Source: Mesorhizobium australicum
GTDB lineage: Bacteria > Pseudomonadota > Alphaproteobacteria > Rhizobiales > Rhizobiaceae
NCBI RefSeq assembly: GCF_900177325.1
Contig: NZ_FXBL01000004.1
Location: 5,345,515 to 5,409,514 of the forward strand
DNA: 64,000 nucleotides
Direction of reading: 5' to 3'
The notes beneath the pieces are model-generated. The model was not told the DNA's origin. It did no database searches and worked only from the letters and a program-made list of their open reading frames with translations. Within the stretch, counting starts at the first letter, position 1. Every line of letters begins with the position of its first letter. A program made the position numbers and the translations under genes. Of this stretch, positions 9,446 to 17,794 are shown piece by piece.

Positions 9446-9603
9446 TGACGGTCTGCGCTTCACGGCAGGAGTAACACTTCCCCGGGGCCTTATTGATCCC
9501 AAGGGAGCTGTCCCTGAGGAGACCCGTGGGTCTCTTCATACGGCGCCCACCTACTTTGTAGGCACCCGGGATCAACCTCTCCACCGGTCTGCGTGGATCG
9601 TCG
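9446..9603 (+). ncRNA. ssrS: 6S RNA
   Basis: About 157 nt immediately upstream of the 5-formyltetrahydrofolate cyclo-ligase gene, the conserved genomic position of 6S RNA in many proteobacteria. The closing stem pairs GACGGTCTGCGC (9447-9458) with GCGTGGATCGTC (9591-9602), 12 pairs including G-U. A second perfect stem pairs TTGATCCC (9493-9500) with GGGATCAA (9568-9575). The middle has hairpins (GAGACCCGTGGGTCTC; CCTACTTTGTAGG). A long interrupted helix with a central bubble is the 6S architecture that mimics open promoter DNA and sequesters sigma70 RNA polymerase. Ends are estimated from the closing stem. Confidence 0.88.
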
Positions 9604-9693
9604 CTTTCCCTTCGCTAATCCGCACAACGAAGTCGCATGCCGGCTGTCCCGCGCGGCCGGAGGATGGATATTGTCTGGCGAGGAGGGACCGTC

Positions 9694-10275
9694 ATGGACA
9701 ATCGCGCGATCAAGAAGAGGCTCCGTCAGGACGCGCTCGCCCGGCGCGATGCGCTGCCGCCGGAATGGCGGATCGAGGCCTCCCTTGGCATGGCGGACAG
9801 AGCCGGCGAGATCGGCGTCGAGCCGGGCGCTGTCGTCTCCGGCTTCTGGCCGATGCGCTCCGAGGTCGACATCCGCCCGCTGATGTTCGCCCTGCGCGAG
9901 CTCGGCGGCCGCCTCTGCCTCCCCGCGATCCTCGACAAGGAGACGATCGTCTTCCGCGAACTCGTCCGCGGCGCATCATTGATCGACATGGGGTTCGGCA
10001 CCGCCGGTCCGGGCCCGGAGGCCGAAGTGCTCCAGCCGACCCTCATGCTCGTGCCGCTCGCCGCCTTCGACAAGCGCGGCCACCGCATCGGCTATGGGGC
10101 GGGGTATTACGACCGCGCGATCGCACGCCTCCAGGCCGGCTCGCGTCCGCCACGCCTGATCGGCATCGCCTTCGATTGCCAGGAGGTCGAAAAGGTCCCC
10201 GACGAGCCTCACGACATCGTCATTCCCGAATTCCTGACCGAATCCGGCTTGCGCAGCTTCGCGCCGGCTCTATAG
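9694..10275 (+). CDS. ygfA: 5-formyltetrahydrofolate cyclo-ligase
   Basis: ATP-dependent conversion of 5-formyl-THF to 5,10-methenyl-THF, recycling an inhibitory folate. About 193 residues. The start MDNRAIKKRLR at 9694 is set by AGGAGG 8 bases before it. Family motifs: VSGFWPMRSEVDIRPL, LPAI, and the C-terminal glycine-rich GHRIGYGAGYYDRAIARL that binds ATP phosphates. It sits directly after the 6S RNA, so co-transcription is likely as in other proteobacteria. The next gene starts 8 bases after its stop. Confidence 0.93.
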   Translation: MDNRAIKKRLRQDALARRDALPPEWRIEASLGMADRAGEIGVEPGAVVSGFWPMRSEVDIRPLMFALRELGGRLCLPAILDKETIVFRELVRGASLIDMGFGTAGPGPEAEVLQPTLMLVPLAAFDKRGHRIGYGAGYYDRAIARLQAGSRPPRLIGIAFDCQEVEKVPDEPHDIVIPEFLTESGLRSFAPAL

Positions 10276-10282
10276 AAGCCGG

Positions 10283-11107
10283 ATGCGTCTTCTCTTTCTG
10301 GGCGACATGGTGGGCAGGACGGGCCGCACGGCGGTCTGGGAACGCCTTCCCGGTCTCATCTCCGACTTCCGGCTCGATTTCGTCATCGTCAACGGCGAGA
10401 ACGCTGCCGGCGGCTTCGGCATCACCGAAGAGATATTCCAGGAGACCTTGCGGGCCGGCGCCGACGTCGTCACCACCGGCAACCATGTCTGGGACCAGCG
10501 CGAGGCGCTGGCGTTTGCGCCGCGCGAGGAACGTTTTCTGCGGCCTGCCAATTTCCCGAAGGGCACGCCGGGTCGCGGCTCTGGCGTCTACATCGCAAAG
10601 AACGGCGCCCGCGTGATGGTCTCCAACATCATGGGCCGGGTCTTCATGCATCCCGAGCTCGACGATCCGTTCGTCGCCGGTGAGCGCGAGCTCGCGGCCT
10701 GCCCACTCGGCGAGCAGGCGGACGCGGTGGTGATCGACTTTCACGCCGAGGCGACCTCGGAGAAGATGTGCTTCGCCCATTTCGTCGATGGACGCGCCAG
10801 TCTCGTCGTCGGCACCCACACGCACTGCCCCACCGCCGACCACCAGATCCTCAACGGCGGCACGGCATACCTGTCCGATGCCGGCATGTGCGGCGACTAC
10901 GATTCCTCGCTCGGCATGGACAAGGAGGAGCCGCTCAACCGCTTCCTGTCCAAGGTGCCCAAGGGCCGCTTCGAGGCTGCGACCGGCCCCGCCACGATCT
11001 GCGGCGTCGGCGTGGAGATTTCCGATCGCACTGGCCTCGCCGAGAAGATAGGCCTGCTGCGGCAGGGTCCCCGCCTCGAGGAAACCCTTCCCTCCTTCTG
11101 GATCTGA
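10283..11107 (+). CDS. YmdB-like metallophosphoesterase (TIGR00282 family)
   Basis: A 274-residue dinuclear-metal phosphodiesterase. Visible ligand motifs: GDMVGRTGR near the N-terminus, VNGENAAGGFG, TTGNHVWD, IDFHAEATSEK and GTHTHCPTAD. The Bacillus homologue hydrolyses 2',3'-cyclic AMP and influences biofilm and sporulation choices; the substrate here is inferred from the family. It is 8 bases downstream of ygfA, so probably co-transcribed with it. Confidence 0.9.
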   Translation: MRLLFLGDMVGRTGRTAVWERLPGLISDFRLDFVIVNGENAAGGFGITEEIFQETLRAGADVVTTGNHVWDQREALAFAPREERFLRPANFPKGTPGRGSGVYIAKNGARVMVSNIMGRVFMHPELDDPFVAGERELAACPLGEQADAVVIDFHAEATSEKMCFAHFVDGRASLVVGTHTHCPTADHQILNGGTAYLSDAGMCGDYDSSLGMDKEEPLNRFLSKVPKGRFEAATGPATICGVGVEISDRTGLAEKIGLLRQGPRLEETLPSFWI

Positions 11108-11150
11108 ACGGTCGCGCCGCGACTGAAAGCCCCTCCGAGAATTTCCTCGA

Positions 11151-11207
11151 TGTAGGAGTTTCTCCTACATTGACGTTTGCCGGGACGCTCCCTACTTCTC
11201 CCGGCAA
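11151..11207 (+). promoter_or_regulatory. Two consecutive inverted repeats in the terC leader
   Basis: First repeat: TGTAGGAG-TTT-CTCCTACA (11151-11169), perfect 8-bp arms. Second: TTGCCGGGA (11177-11185) and TCCCGGCAA (11199-11207), perfect 9-bp arms with a 13-base loop. Neither is followed by a T-run, so they do not look like simple terminators. TTGACG at 11170 abuts the first repeat and could be a -35 with TACTTC 17 bases on. I could not match this to the yybP-ykoY manganese riboswitch. Confidence 0.45.
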
Positions 11208-11252
11208 CCCTCACCGCGCGCCCCACTCGGGCCAACACGGAACATCACAACA

Positions 11253-11996
11253 ATGGAATGGCTTCTCGGCTTCTTCGACTGGACGAGCGATCCGACGGCA
11301 TGGGTGGCGCTCGCCACGCTCGTCATTCTCGAGGTCGTCCTCGGCATCGACAACCTCATCTTCATTTCGATCCTGACCAACAAGCTGCCAATCGAGCAGC
11401 AGGCGAGGGCCCGGCGCCTCGGCATCAGCGCCGCGCTCATCATGCGGCTTATGCTCCTGGCCACGATCTCCTTCATCGTGCAGCTTACGACGCCGCTGTT
11501 CACCGCCTTCGGCCATCCATTCTCCTGGCGTGACATCATCCTCATCGCCGGTGGCCTGTTCCTGGTCTGGAAGGCGACGCGCGAGATCCACCACTCGGTT
11601 GATCCGCAGGACCACAAGGAGGACTTGGTCGGCGGCGCGGTCTCGATGACCATCGGCGCCGCGATCTTCCAGATCCTGCTGCTCGACCTGGTCTTTTCGA
11701 TCGACTCGATCATTACCGCCGTCGGCATGACCGACCATATCGCGATCATGTATATCGCCGTGATCTGCGCCGTGACCGTGATGCTGCTCGCCGCCGAGCC
11801 GTTGTCGAAGTTCATCGCCAAGAACCCGACCATCGTCATGCTGGCGCTGGGCTTCCTGCTTATGATCGGCATGACGCTGATCGCTGATGGCTTCGGCTTC
11901 CACGTACCCAAGGGCTACATTTACGCCGCAATGGGCTTCTCGGCCCTCGTCGAGGCGCTCAACATGCTTGCGCGCCGGGCCAAGACGAAGCATTGA
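11253..11996 (+). CDS. TerC-family integral membrane protein
   Basis: A 247-residue protein with about seven membrane segments and the TerC signature acidic motifs [15 protein letters not shown] near the N-terminus and [14 protein letters not shown] in the middle. Family members export manganese or support metalation of secreted proteins; some are linked to tellurite resistance. It begins after a 145-base leader with two inverted repeats. No tellurite genes lie nearby, so manganese or metal homeostasis is the likelier role. Confidence 0.9.
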   Translation: MEWLLGFFDWTSDPTAWVALATLVILEVVLGIDNLIFISILTNKLPIEQQARARRLGISAALIMRLMLLATISFIVQLTTPLFTAFGHPFSWRDIILIAGGLFLVWKATREIHHSVDPQDHKEDLVGGAVSMTIGAAIFQILLLDLVFSIDSIITAVGMTDHIAIMYIAVICAVTVMLLAAEPLSKFIAKNPTIVMLALGFLLMIGMTLIADGFGFHVPKGYIYAAMGFSALVEALNMLARRAKTKH

Positions 11997-12158
11997 CGCG
12001 ACCGTCGCGGGCAGCCGCCTGCGGCGAATCGCTTTTTTGCCGGCCGGGACTGGCCAAAACCCGGTCGGGCGTGTATAGGCACGCGACTTTCAATCAACCG
12101 CCGTGTGCGATGCCCGGATTTCGGGTTCCCCGGCTTGTGAGACGCCCGGAGCAGTACA

Positions 12159-12341
12159 ATGGCAGTTCCTAAACGAAAGACCTCCCCGTCGAAGCGTGGC
12201 ATGCGCCGCTCGGCCGATGCGCTGAGGGCCCCGACCTATGTCGAGGACAAGAATTCCGGCGAGATGCGCCGCCCGCATCACATCGACCTGAAGACCGGCA
12301 TGTATCGCGGCCGCCAGGTTCTCGAGCCCAAGGAAAGCTGA
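12159..12341 (+). CDS. rpmF: 50S ribosomal protein L32
   Basis: A 60-residue protein starting [20 protein letters not shown], the standard L32 N-terminus, and ending in the alphaproteobacterial form ([21 protein letters not shown]) without the zinc-binding cysteines of some L32 paralogues. A structural protein of the large ribosomal subunit near the peptide exit region. A strong terminator follows, so it is likely monocistronic. A candidate promoter is TGGCCA, 17 bases, TATAGG, ending about 80 bases upstream. Confidence 0.97.
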   Translation: MAVPKRKTSPSKRGMRRSADALRAPTYVEDKNSGEMRRPHHIDLKTGMYRGRQVLEPKES

Positions 12342-12373
12342 TCGGCGCCCTTCGGGGCTTGACGATCCATCGA

Positions 12374-12400
12374 GGGGCCGGCGCTTGCGCCGGCCTTTTT
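12374..12400 (+). terminator. Rho-independent terminator after rpmF
   Basis: GC-rich stem GGCCGGCGC / GCGCCGGCC with a very short TT-centred loop (an 8-bp stem and 4-base loop is the realistic form), followed by TTTTT. Confidence 0.9.
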
Positions 12401-12467
12401 GCATGCGCGCTTGACGCGGCGGGGCGGGACCGCTCTACAAGCGGCTGAAGCCTTGGCGGAGGATCGC

Positions 12468-12869
12468 ATGATCGGCAGCATTCCCCTCATCGTTGTCCCG
12501 TTCGTTCTCTACAATATGGGCCTCGTCGGCCTGTTCGGCGGCGGGGCCGATCCCTGGGCACAGGTACTGTTCTCGATCCGAATGATGTCCGGCGGCACCT
12601 GGTCGATGACGCTCGGCGACCTGATGGTGCTGATCGGCTTGTTCTTCCTGTTCATCGAGATCATGAAGTCGACGCGGACCTCCAATGCCTCGGTCATCGA
12701 CCACCTGCTCTCGACCTTCGTCTTCGTCGCCTTCCTGGTCGAGTTCATGCTCGTGCCGGGAGCCGCGCACTCCGTGTTCTTCACGCTGATGATGATCGCA
12801 CTGGTCGACGTGCTCGCAGGCTTCTCTGTCTCGATCCGTTCGGCCGGGCGCGACGTGAACTTCCGCTGA
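12468..12869 (+). CDS. Four-helix integral membrane protein, unknown function
   Basis: A 133-residue protein from MIGSIPLIVVPFVLYNM, chosen because GGAGG precedes it by 6 bases; the frame is open 23 codons further upstream but that part overlaps the rpmF terminator. Hydrophobic segments at about 5-25, 45-65, 80-98 and 103-122. Similar unnamed proteins are common in Rhizobiales. It ends 4 bases before the gamma-glutamyltransferase gene, suggesting translational coupling. Inner membrane; role unknown. Confidence 0.75.
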   Translation: MIGSIPLIVVPFVLYNMGLVGLFGGGADPWAQVLFSIRMMSGGTWSMTLGDLMVLIGLFFLFIEIMKSTRTSNASVIDHLLSTFVFVAFLVEFMLVPGAAHSVFFTLMMIALVDVLAGFSVSIRSAGRDVNFR

Positions 12870-12873
12870 GACG

Positions 12874-14460
12874 ATGCGCGACTTCCAGCGCCCCGGCCGC
12901 TCGCCTGTCATCGCCGGGAATGGCATGGCCGCGACGTCGCATCCGCTTGCCACCGCAGCGGCGATCGATGTCCTGAAATCCGGCGGCAACGCAGTCGACG
13001 CGGCAGTCGCGGCGTCCGCCGTGCTCACCGTGGTCGAACCGCACATGACCGGCATCGGCGGCGACTGTTTCGTCATCCTGGTCGAGCCAGACGGTTCCGT
13101 GCACGGGCTCAATGGCTCCGGCCGGGCACCCGCAGGCGCGAGCGCCGAGGCCTACCGCGCGCGGGGGCTGACGGACATCCCCGAATACGGTCCGCTCTCG
13201 ATCACCGTCCCCGGTGCGATCAAGGCGTGGGAGACGCTGCTTGCCCGCTTCGGCACCCGGGGCTTCGACGCGCTCTTCGCGGATGCCATCCGCTACGCCG
13301 AGGAGGGCTACCCGGTCCACGCCCGCGTGGCGTGGGACTGGGCGCGGCAGGTCGACGCCCTGTCGGCCGACGAGGGTGGTTCGATACACTACCTGGTCGA
13401 CGGCCGCTCCCCGGCTGCCGGCGCCCGACACCGCCAGCCGGCGCTGGGAGCAACGCTGCGTGCGATTGCCGCCAAAGGCTCTCGCGCCTTCTATGAGGGA
13501 CCGATCGCCGCCGAGATGGCCGCCGTCGTGCAGGCCCAGGGTGGCTATCTCGCCGAGGAAGATCTGGCCGCTGTCGCCGCCGACTGGGTGACGCCGATCT
13601 CGACGCGTTATCGGGGCTACGACGTGCTGGAGATCCCGCCGAACGGTCAGGGCATCACCGCGCTGATCATGCTCAACCTGATGCGCGAACTCGGCGTCGA
13701 ACACCTGCCGCCCGACAGCGCGGAGCGCTACCATCTCGAGATCGAGGCGGGCCGCATCGCCTATTCAGTGCTGCACCGCGAGGTCTCAGATCCCGCCACG
13801 ATGAAGGTCGCGGTCGAGACCGTCCTGGCGGACGGCTTCACGCGGCAGCTGGCGCGGCAGTTTGACCCCGCGCGGCGCAACCCGGCCGTCGCCTTCCCGA
13901 AGAACCCGTCCTCGGACACGGTCTATCTCTCCGTTGTCGACCGTGATCGCCGCGCCGTCTCCTTCATCAACTCGACCTACGACGCCTTCGGCTCGCGCGT
14001 GGTGACGCCGGTCTCCGGTATCGCGCTGCAGAACCGCGGCGCCTGCTTCAACCTGATCGAGGGCCATCCCAACGAGATCGGCCCGCGCAAGCGGCCGCTG
14101 CACACCATTATCCCTGCCATGGCGATGAAGGACGGCCGTGCCTTTGCCTCCTTCGGTGTCATGGGCGGCGACTTCCAGCCGATGGGCCACGCCCACGTCT
14201 TCTCCAACCTCGTCGACCACGGCATGGACCCGCAGGCCGCAATCGACCATCCGCGCCTGTTCTGGGGCGAGGATGGCGTGCTCGACGCCGAAGCCGGCAT
14301 TTCCCCCACCGTCCGCGAAGGGATGCGCGCCCGCGGCCACCAGCTCCGCGACGCGGCCCGGCCGCATGGCGGCGGCCAGATGATCGTTATCGATGAAGAG
14401 AATGGCTTCCTGGTCGGCGGCTCCGACCCGCGCAAGGACGGCTGCGCGATGGGATGGTGA
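12874..14460 (+). CDS. ggt: Gamma-glutamyltransferase family protein
   Basis: A 528-residue Ntn-hydrolase that autocleaves into large and small subunits and hydrolyses or transfers gamma-glutamyl groups. Large-subunit marks: GNGMAATSHPLAT, GGNAVDAAVAASAVLTVVEPHMTG, FYEGPIA. The likely processing threonine is in SSDTVYLSVVDRD, and the small subunit carries NSTYDAFGS and the late GGSDPRKDG tail. No clear signal peptide, so this is probably the cytoplasmic YwrD-like subgroup rather than the periplasmic enzyme. The substrate (glutathione or another gamma-glutamyl compound) is not certain. Confidence 0.9.
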   Translation: MRDFQRPGRSPVIAGNGMAATSHPLATAAAIDVLKSGGNAVDAAVAASAVLTVVEPHMTGIGGDCFVILVEPDGSVHGLNGSGRAPAGASAEAYRARGLTDIPEYGPLSITVPGAIKAWETLLARFGTRGFDALFADAIRYAEEGYPVHARVAWDWARQVDALSADEGGSIHYLVDGRSPAAGARHRQPALGATLRAIAAKGSRAFYEGPIAAEMAAVVQAQGGYLAEEDLAAVAADWVTPISTRYRGYDVLEIPPNGQGITALIMLNLMRELGVEHLPPDSAERYHLEIEAGRIAYSVLHREVSDPATMKVAVETVLADGFTRQLARQFDPARRNPAVAFPKNPSSDTVYLSVVDRDRRAVSFINSTYDAFGSRVVTPVSGIALQNRGACFNLIEGHPNEIGPRKRPLHTIIPAMAMKDGRAFASFGVMGGDFQPMGHAHVFSNLVDHGMDPQAAIDHPRLFWGEDGVLDAEAGISPTVREGMRARGHQLRDAARPHGGGQMIVIDEENGFLVGGSDPRKDGCAMGW

Positions 14461-14462
14461 GC

Positions 14463-14497
14463 CCGCGTCCTTGTCCCCTTATGGGAGAAGGACGCGG
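14463..14497. terminator. Hairpin between convergent ggt and phaR
   Basis: Perfect 10-bp stem CCGCGTCCTT / AAGGACGCGG enclosing GTCCCCTTATGGGAG, which can pair further. It is centred between two convergent stops (14460 and 14511). There is no T-run on either side, so it may be a Rho-assisted terminator or a Rhizobiales intergenic palindrome. Confidence 0.45.
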
Positions 14498-14510
14498 AGC
14501 AACTACCTCG

Positions 14511-15122
14511 CTACTTCCCCAGCTGCTCCAGCTTTCGCTGCATCGCTGCGATCTGGTCCTTCAGCTCGGCAAGCTCGTCGGTCTTCTCAGCCGCCTTGCG
14601 CGGCTTCGGCGCTTCCTCAGGCCCGGGCGCAGTGGTGCCAGCCGCCGGGAAGGCGGTGAACATCTTCATCGCGTTCTGGAATATCTCCATGTTCCGCCGC
14701 GTCTGCTCCTCGATCGCCTTCATCGAGGTTGGCATGCTCATGAAGTCGATCGGCGATTTGCCGAAGGCGGACGTCATCTGTTCGCGGAACCGCTCTTGCT
14801 CCTTGGAGAAGGCGATCATCGACTGCTCGAGAAAGCTCGGCACGATCATCTGCATCTGGTCGCCGTAGAAGGCGATAAGCTGGCGCAGGAACGGGATCGG
14901 CAGCATATTCTGGCCGTCCTTGTTCTCCAGCTCGAAGATGATCTGGGTCAGGACCGGATGGGTGATGTCCTCGCCGGTCTTGGCGTCCTGCACGTTGAAG
15001 TCCTCGCCCTTCTTGACCATTTCGGCGAGGTCTTCGAGCGTCACGTAGGTGCTGGTGCCTGTATTGTACAGGCGGCGGTTTGCGTATTTCTTGATGACGA
15101 CCGACTCGTCCTTAACGGGCAT
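14511..15122 (-). CDS. phaR: Polyhydroxyalkanoate synthesis repressor PhaR
   Basis: A 203-residue regulator that represses PHA genes and phasins and is released when it binds PHA. The N-terminal PHB/PHA accumulation DNA-binding domain reads VVIKKYANRRLYNTGTSTYV (about residues 9-28), followed by the LEDLAEMVKKGEDF and VLTQIIFELENK blocks. The C-terminus is Lys/Glu-rich and coiled-coil-like (ELAELKDQIAAMQRKLEQL). The start MPVKDES at 15122 is set by GGGAGGG 6 bases before it. Divergent from phaA-phaB. Confidence 0.95.
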   Translation of the reverse strand: MPVKDESVVIKKYANRRLYNTGTSTYVTLEDLAEMVKKGEDFNVQDAKTGEDITHPVLTQIIFELENKDGQNMLPIPFLRQLIAFYGDQMQMIVPSFLEQSMIAFSKEQERFREQMTSAFGKSPIDFMSMPTSMKAIEEQTRRNMEIFQNAMKMFTAFPAAGTTAPGPEEAPKPRKAAEKTDELAELKDQIAAMQRKLEQLGK

Positions 15123-15224
15123 CGAGGCCCTCCCGATATGGCCGGCCCGTTGCGTGGCCAGCCAGCTGCGCTCAATTGCTGCACAGAGGATATGCGCAAT
15201 TCCGGACCAAATGAAAGCAGTTTG

Positions 15225-15233
15225 TGCACTGCA
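15225..15233. promoter_or_regulatory. PhaR-box core between phaR and phaA
   Basis: TGCACTGCA, the reverse complement of the core of the full PhaR-like palindrome at 17720-17736. It lies in the 284-base divergent spacer phaR/phaA, about 100 bases before phaR and 175 before phaA. A further partial half, TTGCTGCACAG, is at about 15176-15186. PhaR proteins recognise CTGC-N3/4-GCAG in relatives; binding here is inferred. Confidence 0.4.
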
Positions 15234-15406
15234 TAAGCACGTCATGCGCTGCGGCAAGTGCCAGAGCGCAAAGGCAAACTCCCTTTCGACCTTCGTCGTG
15301 GAGCGCCGGCGCGACGATTTTCCGGTTTGACTCAGGGGGCGGAAAGGGCAAGAAAGTCGCGATCCTGCGGCGTCTGCTTGGGACGCCGGTTCCTCGGAGA
15401 TTCCTG

Positions 15407-16594
15407 ATGTCTGCTTCCCCCTCCATCGTCATCGCCTCCGCCGCCCGCACGCCGGTCGGCTCGTTCAATGGCTCCTTCGCCGCGACTCCAGCGCACGAAC
15501 TCGGCGCCGTCGCGATCAAGGAAGTCCTGGCGCGCGCCGGCGTGGATGCGAAGGAAGTCGACGAAGTCATCCTCGGCCAGGTGCTGACCGCCGCCGCGGG
15601 CCAGAACCCGGCCCGCCAGGCCTCGATCGCGGCCGGCCTGCCGATCGAGACGACTGCCTGGGTCCTCAACCAGGTCTGCGGCTCGGGCCTGCGCACGATC
15701 GCCGTCGGCATGCAGCAGATCGCCAATGGCGACGCCAAGGTCATCGTCGCCGGCGGACAGGAATCCATGTCGCTTTCGCCGCATGCGCAGCACCTGCGCG
15801 CCGGCACCAAGATGGGCGACCTCAAGCTGATCGACACGATGATCAAGGACGGCCTGTGGGACGCCTTCAACGGCTATCACATGGGCAATACGGCCGAAAA
15901 CGTCGCCCGCCAGTTCCAGATCACCCGCGAGGCGCAGGACGAGTTCGCGCTTGGCTCGCAGAACAAGGCCGAGGCCGCGCAGAAGGCGGGCAAGTTCAAG
16001 GACGAGATCGTCGCCGTTACGCTCAAGGGCCGCAAGGGCGACACGATCGTCGACAGCGACGAATATATCCGTCACGGCGCGACCATCGACGCCATGCAGA
16101 AGCTGAAGCCCGCCTTCGACAAGGAAGGCACGGTCACCGCCGCCAACGCCTCGGGCCTCAATGACGGCGCCGCCGCGGTGCTTCTCATGACCGAGGACGA
16201 GGCGAAGCGCCGCGGCATCACCCCGCTCGCACGCATCGCCTCCTGGGCGACCGCCGGCGTCGACCCCTCCATCATGGGCACCGGCCCGATCCCGGCCTCG
16301 AAGAAGGCGCTCGAAAAGGCCGGCTGGTCGGTCGGCGATCTCGATCTCGTCGAAGCGAATGAGGCCTTCGCCGCGCAGGCCTGCGCGGTCAACAAGAGCC
16401 TCGGCTGGGATCCGTCGATCGTCAACGTCAACGGCGGCGCCATCGCCATCGGCCACCCGATCGGCGCCTCCGGCGCGCGCATCTTCAACACGCTGGTCTA
16501 CGAGATGCGCCGCCGCGGTGCGAAGAAGGGCCTCGCCACGCTCTGCATCGGCGGCGGCATGGGCGTCGCGATGTGCGTCGAAGCGATGAATTAA
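15407..16594 (+). CDS. phaA: Acetyl-CoA C-acetyltransferase (beta-ketothiolase)
   Basis: Condenses two acetyl-CoA to acetoacetyl-CoA, the first step of poly-3-hydroxybutyrate synthesis. 395 residues from [23 protein letters not shown] precedes the ATG. The frame is open 61 codons further upstream without support. Catalytic features: Cys91 in [17 protein letters not shown], His in GHPIGASGA and the second Cys in TLCIGGGMG. phaB follows after a 104-base spacer filled by an iterated inverted repeat. Confidence 0.96.
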   Translation: MSASPSIVIASAARTPVGSFNGSFAATPAHELGAVAIKEVLARAGVDAKEVDEVILGQVLTAAAGQNPARQASIAAGLPIETTAWVLNQVCGSGLRTIAVGMQQIANGDAKVIVAGGQESMSLSPHAQHLRAGTKMGDLKLIDTMIKDGLWDAFNGYHMGNTAENVARQFQITREAQDEFALGSQNKAEAAQKAGKFKDEIVAVTLKGRKGDTIVDSDEYIRHGATIDAMQKLKPAFDKEGTVTAANASGLNDGAAAVLLMTEDEAKRRGITPLARIASWATAGVDPSIMGTGPIPASKKALEKAGWSVGDLDLVEANEAFAAQACAVNKSLGWDPSIVNVNGGAIAIGHPIGASGARIFNTLVYEMRRRGAKKGLATLCIGGGMGVAMCVEAMN

Positions 16595-16678
16595 GGGAGT
16601 AGGGCAATAGGGGAGTAAGGCAGTAGGGAAAAGAACAAGCTCTCACACTCCCCTGCCTTATTGCCCTACTGTCCCCAT
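16595..16678. repeat. Inverted repeat of iterated short units between phaA and phaB
   Basis: Starts on the base after the phaA stop. The left arm is a run of related units (GGGAGTA, GGGCAATA, GGGGAGTAA, GGCAGTA). The right arm holds the same words inverted: AGTAGGGCAATA (16598-16609) pairs perfectly with TATTGCCCTACT (16659-16670), and AAGGCAG with CTGCCTT. The centre is A-rich (GAAAAGAACAAG). It can fold into a long imperfect hairpin in the phaAB transcript. Confidence 0.8.
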
Positions 16679-16698
16679 AACGAGGGGAGGAATACCAC

Positions 16699-17421
16699 AT
16701 GGCACGTGTAGCACTGGTCACGGGCGGCTCTCGCGGCATCGGGGCGGCGATCTCGATCGCGCTCAGGGATGCCGGCTACAAGGTCGCGGCGAACTATGCC
16801 GGCAATGACGAGGCGGCTTCCGCCTTCACCACCGAGACCGGCATCCCGGTCTACAAATGGTCGGTCGCCGACTACGACGCCTGCGTCGCCGGCATCGCAA
16901 AGGTCGAGGCCGATCTCGGCCCGGTCGAGGTGCTGGTGAACAATGCTGGCATCACGCGCGACGCGATGTTCCATCGCATGACGCGCGAGCAATGGAACGA
17001 GGTAATCAACACCAACCTCAACGGCGCCTTCAACATGACGCATCCGGTGTGGAGCGGCATGCGCGACCGCAAGTTCGGCCGCGTCATCACCATTTCCTCG
17101 ATCAACGGCCAGAAGGGCCAGATGGGCCAGGCGAACTATTCGGCGGCCAAGGCGGGCGACATCGGCTTCACCAAGGCGCTGGCGCAGGAAGGCGCCAAGG
17201 CCGGTATCACGGTCAACGTCATCGCCCCCGGCTACATCGGCACCGACATGGTGATGGCGGTGCCGGAGAAGGTGCGCGAATCGATCATCGCCCAAATCCC
17301 GGTCGGGCGGCTGGGCGAACCGGCGGAGATCGCGCGTTGCGTGGTGTTCCTCGCCTCGGACGAGGCAGGCTTCATCACCGGCTCGACGCTTACCGCCAAT
17401 GGCGGCCAGTACATCACCTGA
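16699..17421 (+). CDS. phaB: Acetoacetyl-CoA reductase (NADPH)
   Basis: Reduces acetoacetyl-CoA to (R)-3-hydroxybutyryl-CoA for PHB synthesis. A 240-residue short-chain dehydrogenase with GGSRGIGAA (9-17) for cofactor binding, NNAGITRD (81-88), catalytic Ser at 133/134 (TISSINGQ), and Tyr147/Lys151 in NYSAAKAGD. GGGGAGGA lies 8 bases before the ATG. Downstream of phaA and presumably co-transcribed across the hairpin-forming spacer. phaC is not in the window. Confidence 0.96.
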   Translation: MARVALVTGGSRGIGAAISIALRDAGYKVAANYAGNDEAASAFTTETGIPVYKWSVADYDACVAGIAKVEADLGPVEVLVNNAGITRDAMFHRMTREQWNEVINTNLNGAFNMTHPVWSGMRDRKFGRVITISSINGQKGQMGQANYSAAKAGDIGFTKALAQEGAKAGITVNVIAPGYIGTDMVMAVPEKVRESIIAQIPVGRLGEPAEIARCVVFLASDEAGFITGSTLTANGGQYIT

Positions 17422-17454
17422 GCAAGGCGCCCAGCGTGCCGCGATCCTCGGCGA

Positions 17455-17622
17455 TCAGCCGAGGATGTCCCTGCGGGCCCAGTGCAGAAGTTCCGAGCGG
17501 TCGGCGCGCATGTCGGACAGGTCGCGGTTCGACAGCGCGTTGATTTCCGCGACGGCGCGGTTGTAGCGGCGCTGCTTCTCGATCCGGTTCTGCGCGCGCG
17601 CAATGAGATCGTTGAGGATCAT
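17455..17622 (-). CDS. DUF1127 small arginine-rich protein
   Basis: A 55-residue protein from MILNDLIARAQNRIEKQRR, with the DUF1127 core RYNRAVAEINALSNRDLSDM and a short tail RADRSELLHWARRDILG. AAGGA lies 9 bases before this ATG; the upstream in-frame extension lacks support. DUF1127 proteins in alphaproteobacteria affect RNA turnover and metal or phosphate responses. A perfect 17-bp palindrome resembling a PhaR box lies about 100 bases upstream, so PHA-linked control is possible. Convergent with phaB. Confidence 0.82.
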   Translation of the reverse strand: MILNDLIARAQNRIEKQRRYNRAVAEINALSNRDLSDMRADRSELLHWARRDILG

Positions 17623-17719
17623 GATACGGTTCCTTGCATAATGGGCCACCTCGGCCCATGCGTGGTTCCTCCCGTATGCGTTCACGATCTCATATGGCAC
17701 TGCACAATGGAATTGGAAA

Positions 17720-17736
17720 TTGCTGCAGTGCAGCAA
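17720..17736. promoter_or_regulatory. PhaR-box-like perfect palindrome upstream of DUF1127 gene
   Basis: TTGCTGCA-G-TGCAGCAA, 8-bp perfect arms, containing CTGC-AGT-GCAG, which matches the CTGC-N3/4-GCAG consensus reported for alphaproteobacterial PhaR. Variants of the same word flank it (GGCACTGCACAA at about 17696; AATGCACT at about 17735). It lies about 98 bases before the DUF1127 start and 300 bases beyond the phaB stop. Confidence 0.55.
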
Positions 17737-17794
17737 TGCACTCGGCGCATGGCTCGGTTAAGGTTTTCTGAACCGTTGCCGCAACGCCGCTACG

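Noticed and set aside
11108..11252. yybP-ykoY manganese riboswitch before terC
   Set aside because: Hairpins present, but conserved loop sequences of that riboswitch could not be found.
16595..16678. CRISPR array
   Set aside because: Units are 7-9 bases with no spacers and are mirrored; not a repeat-spacer array. No cas genes in the window.
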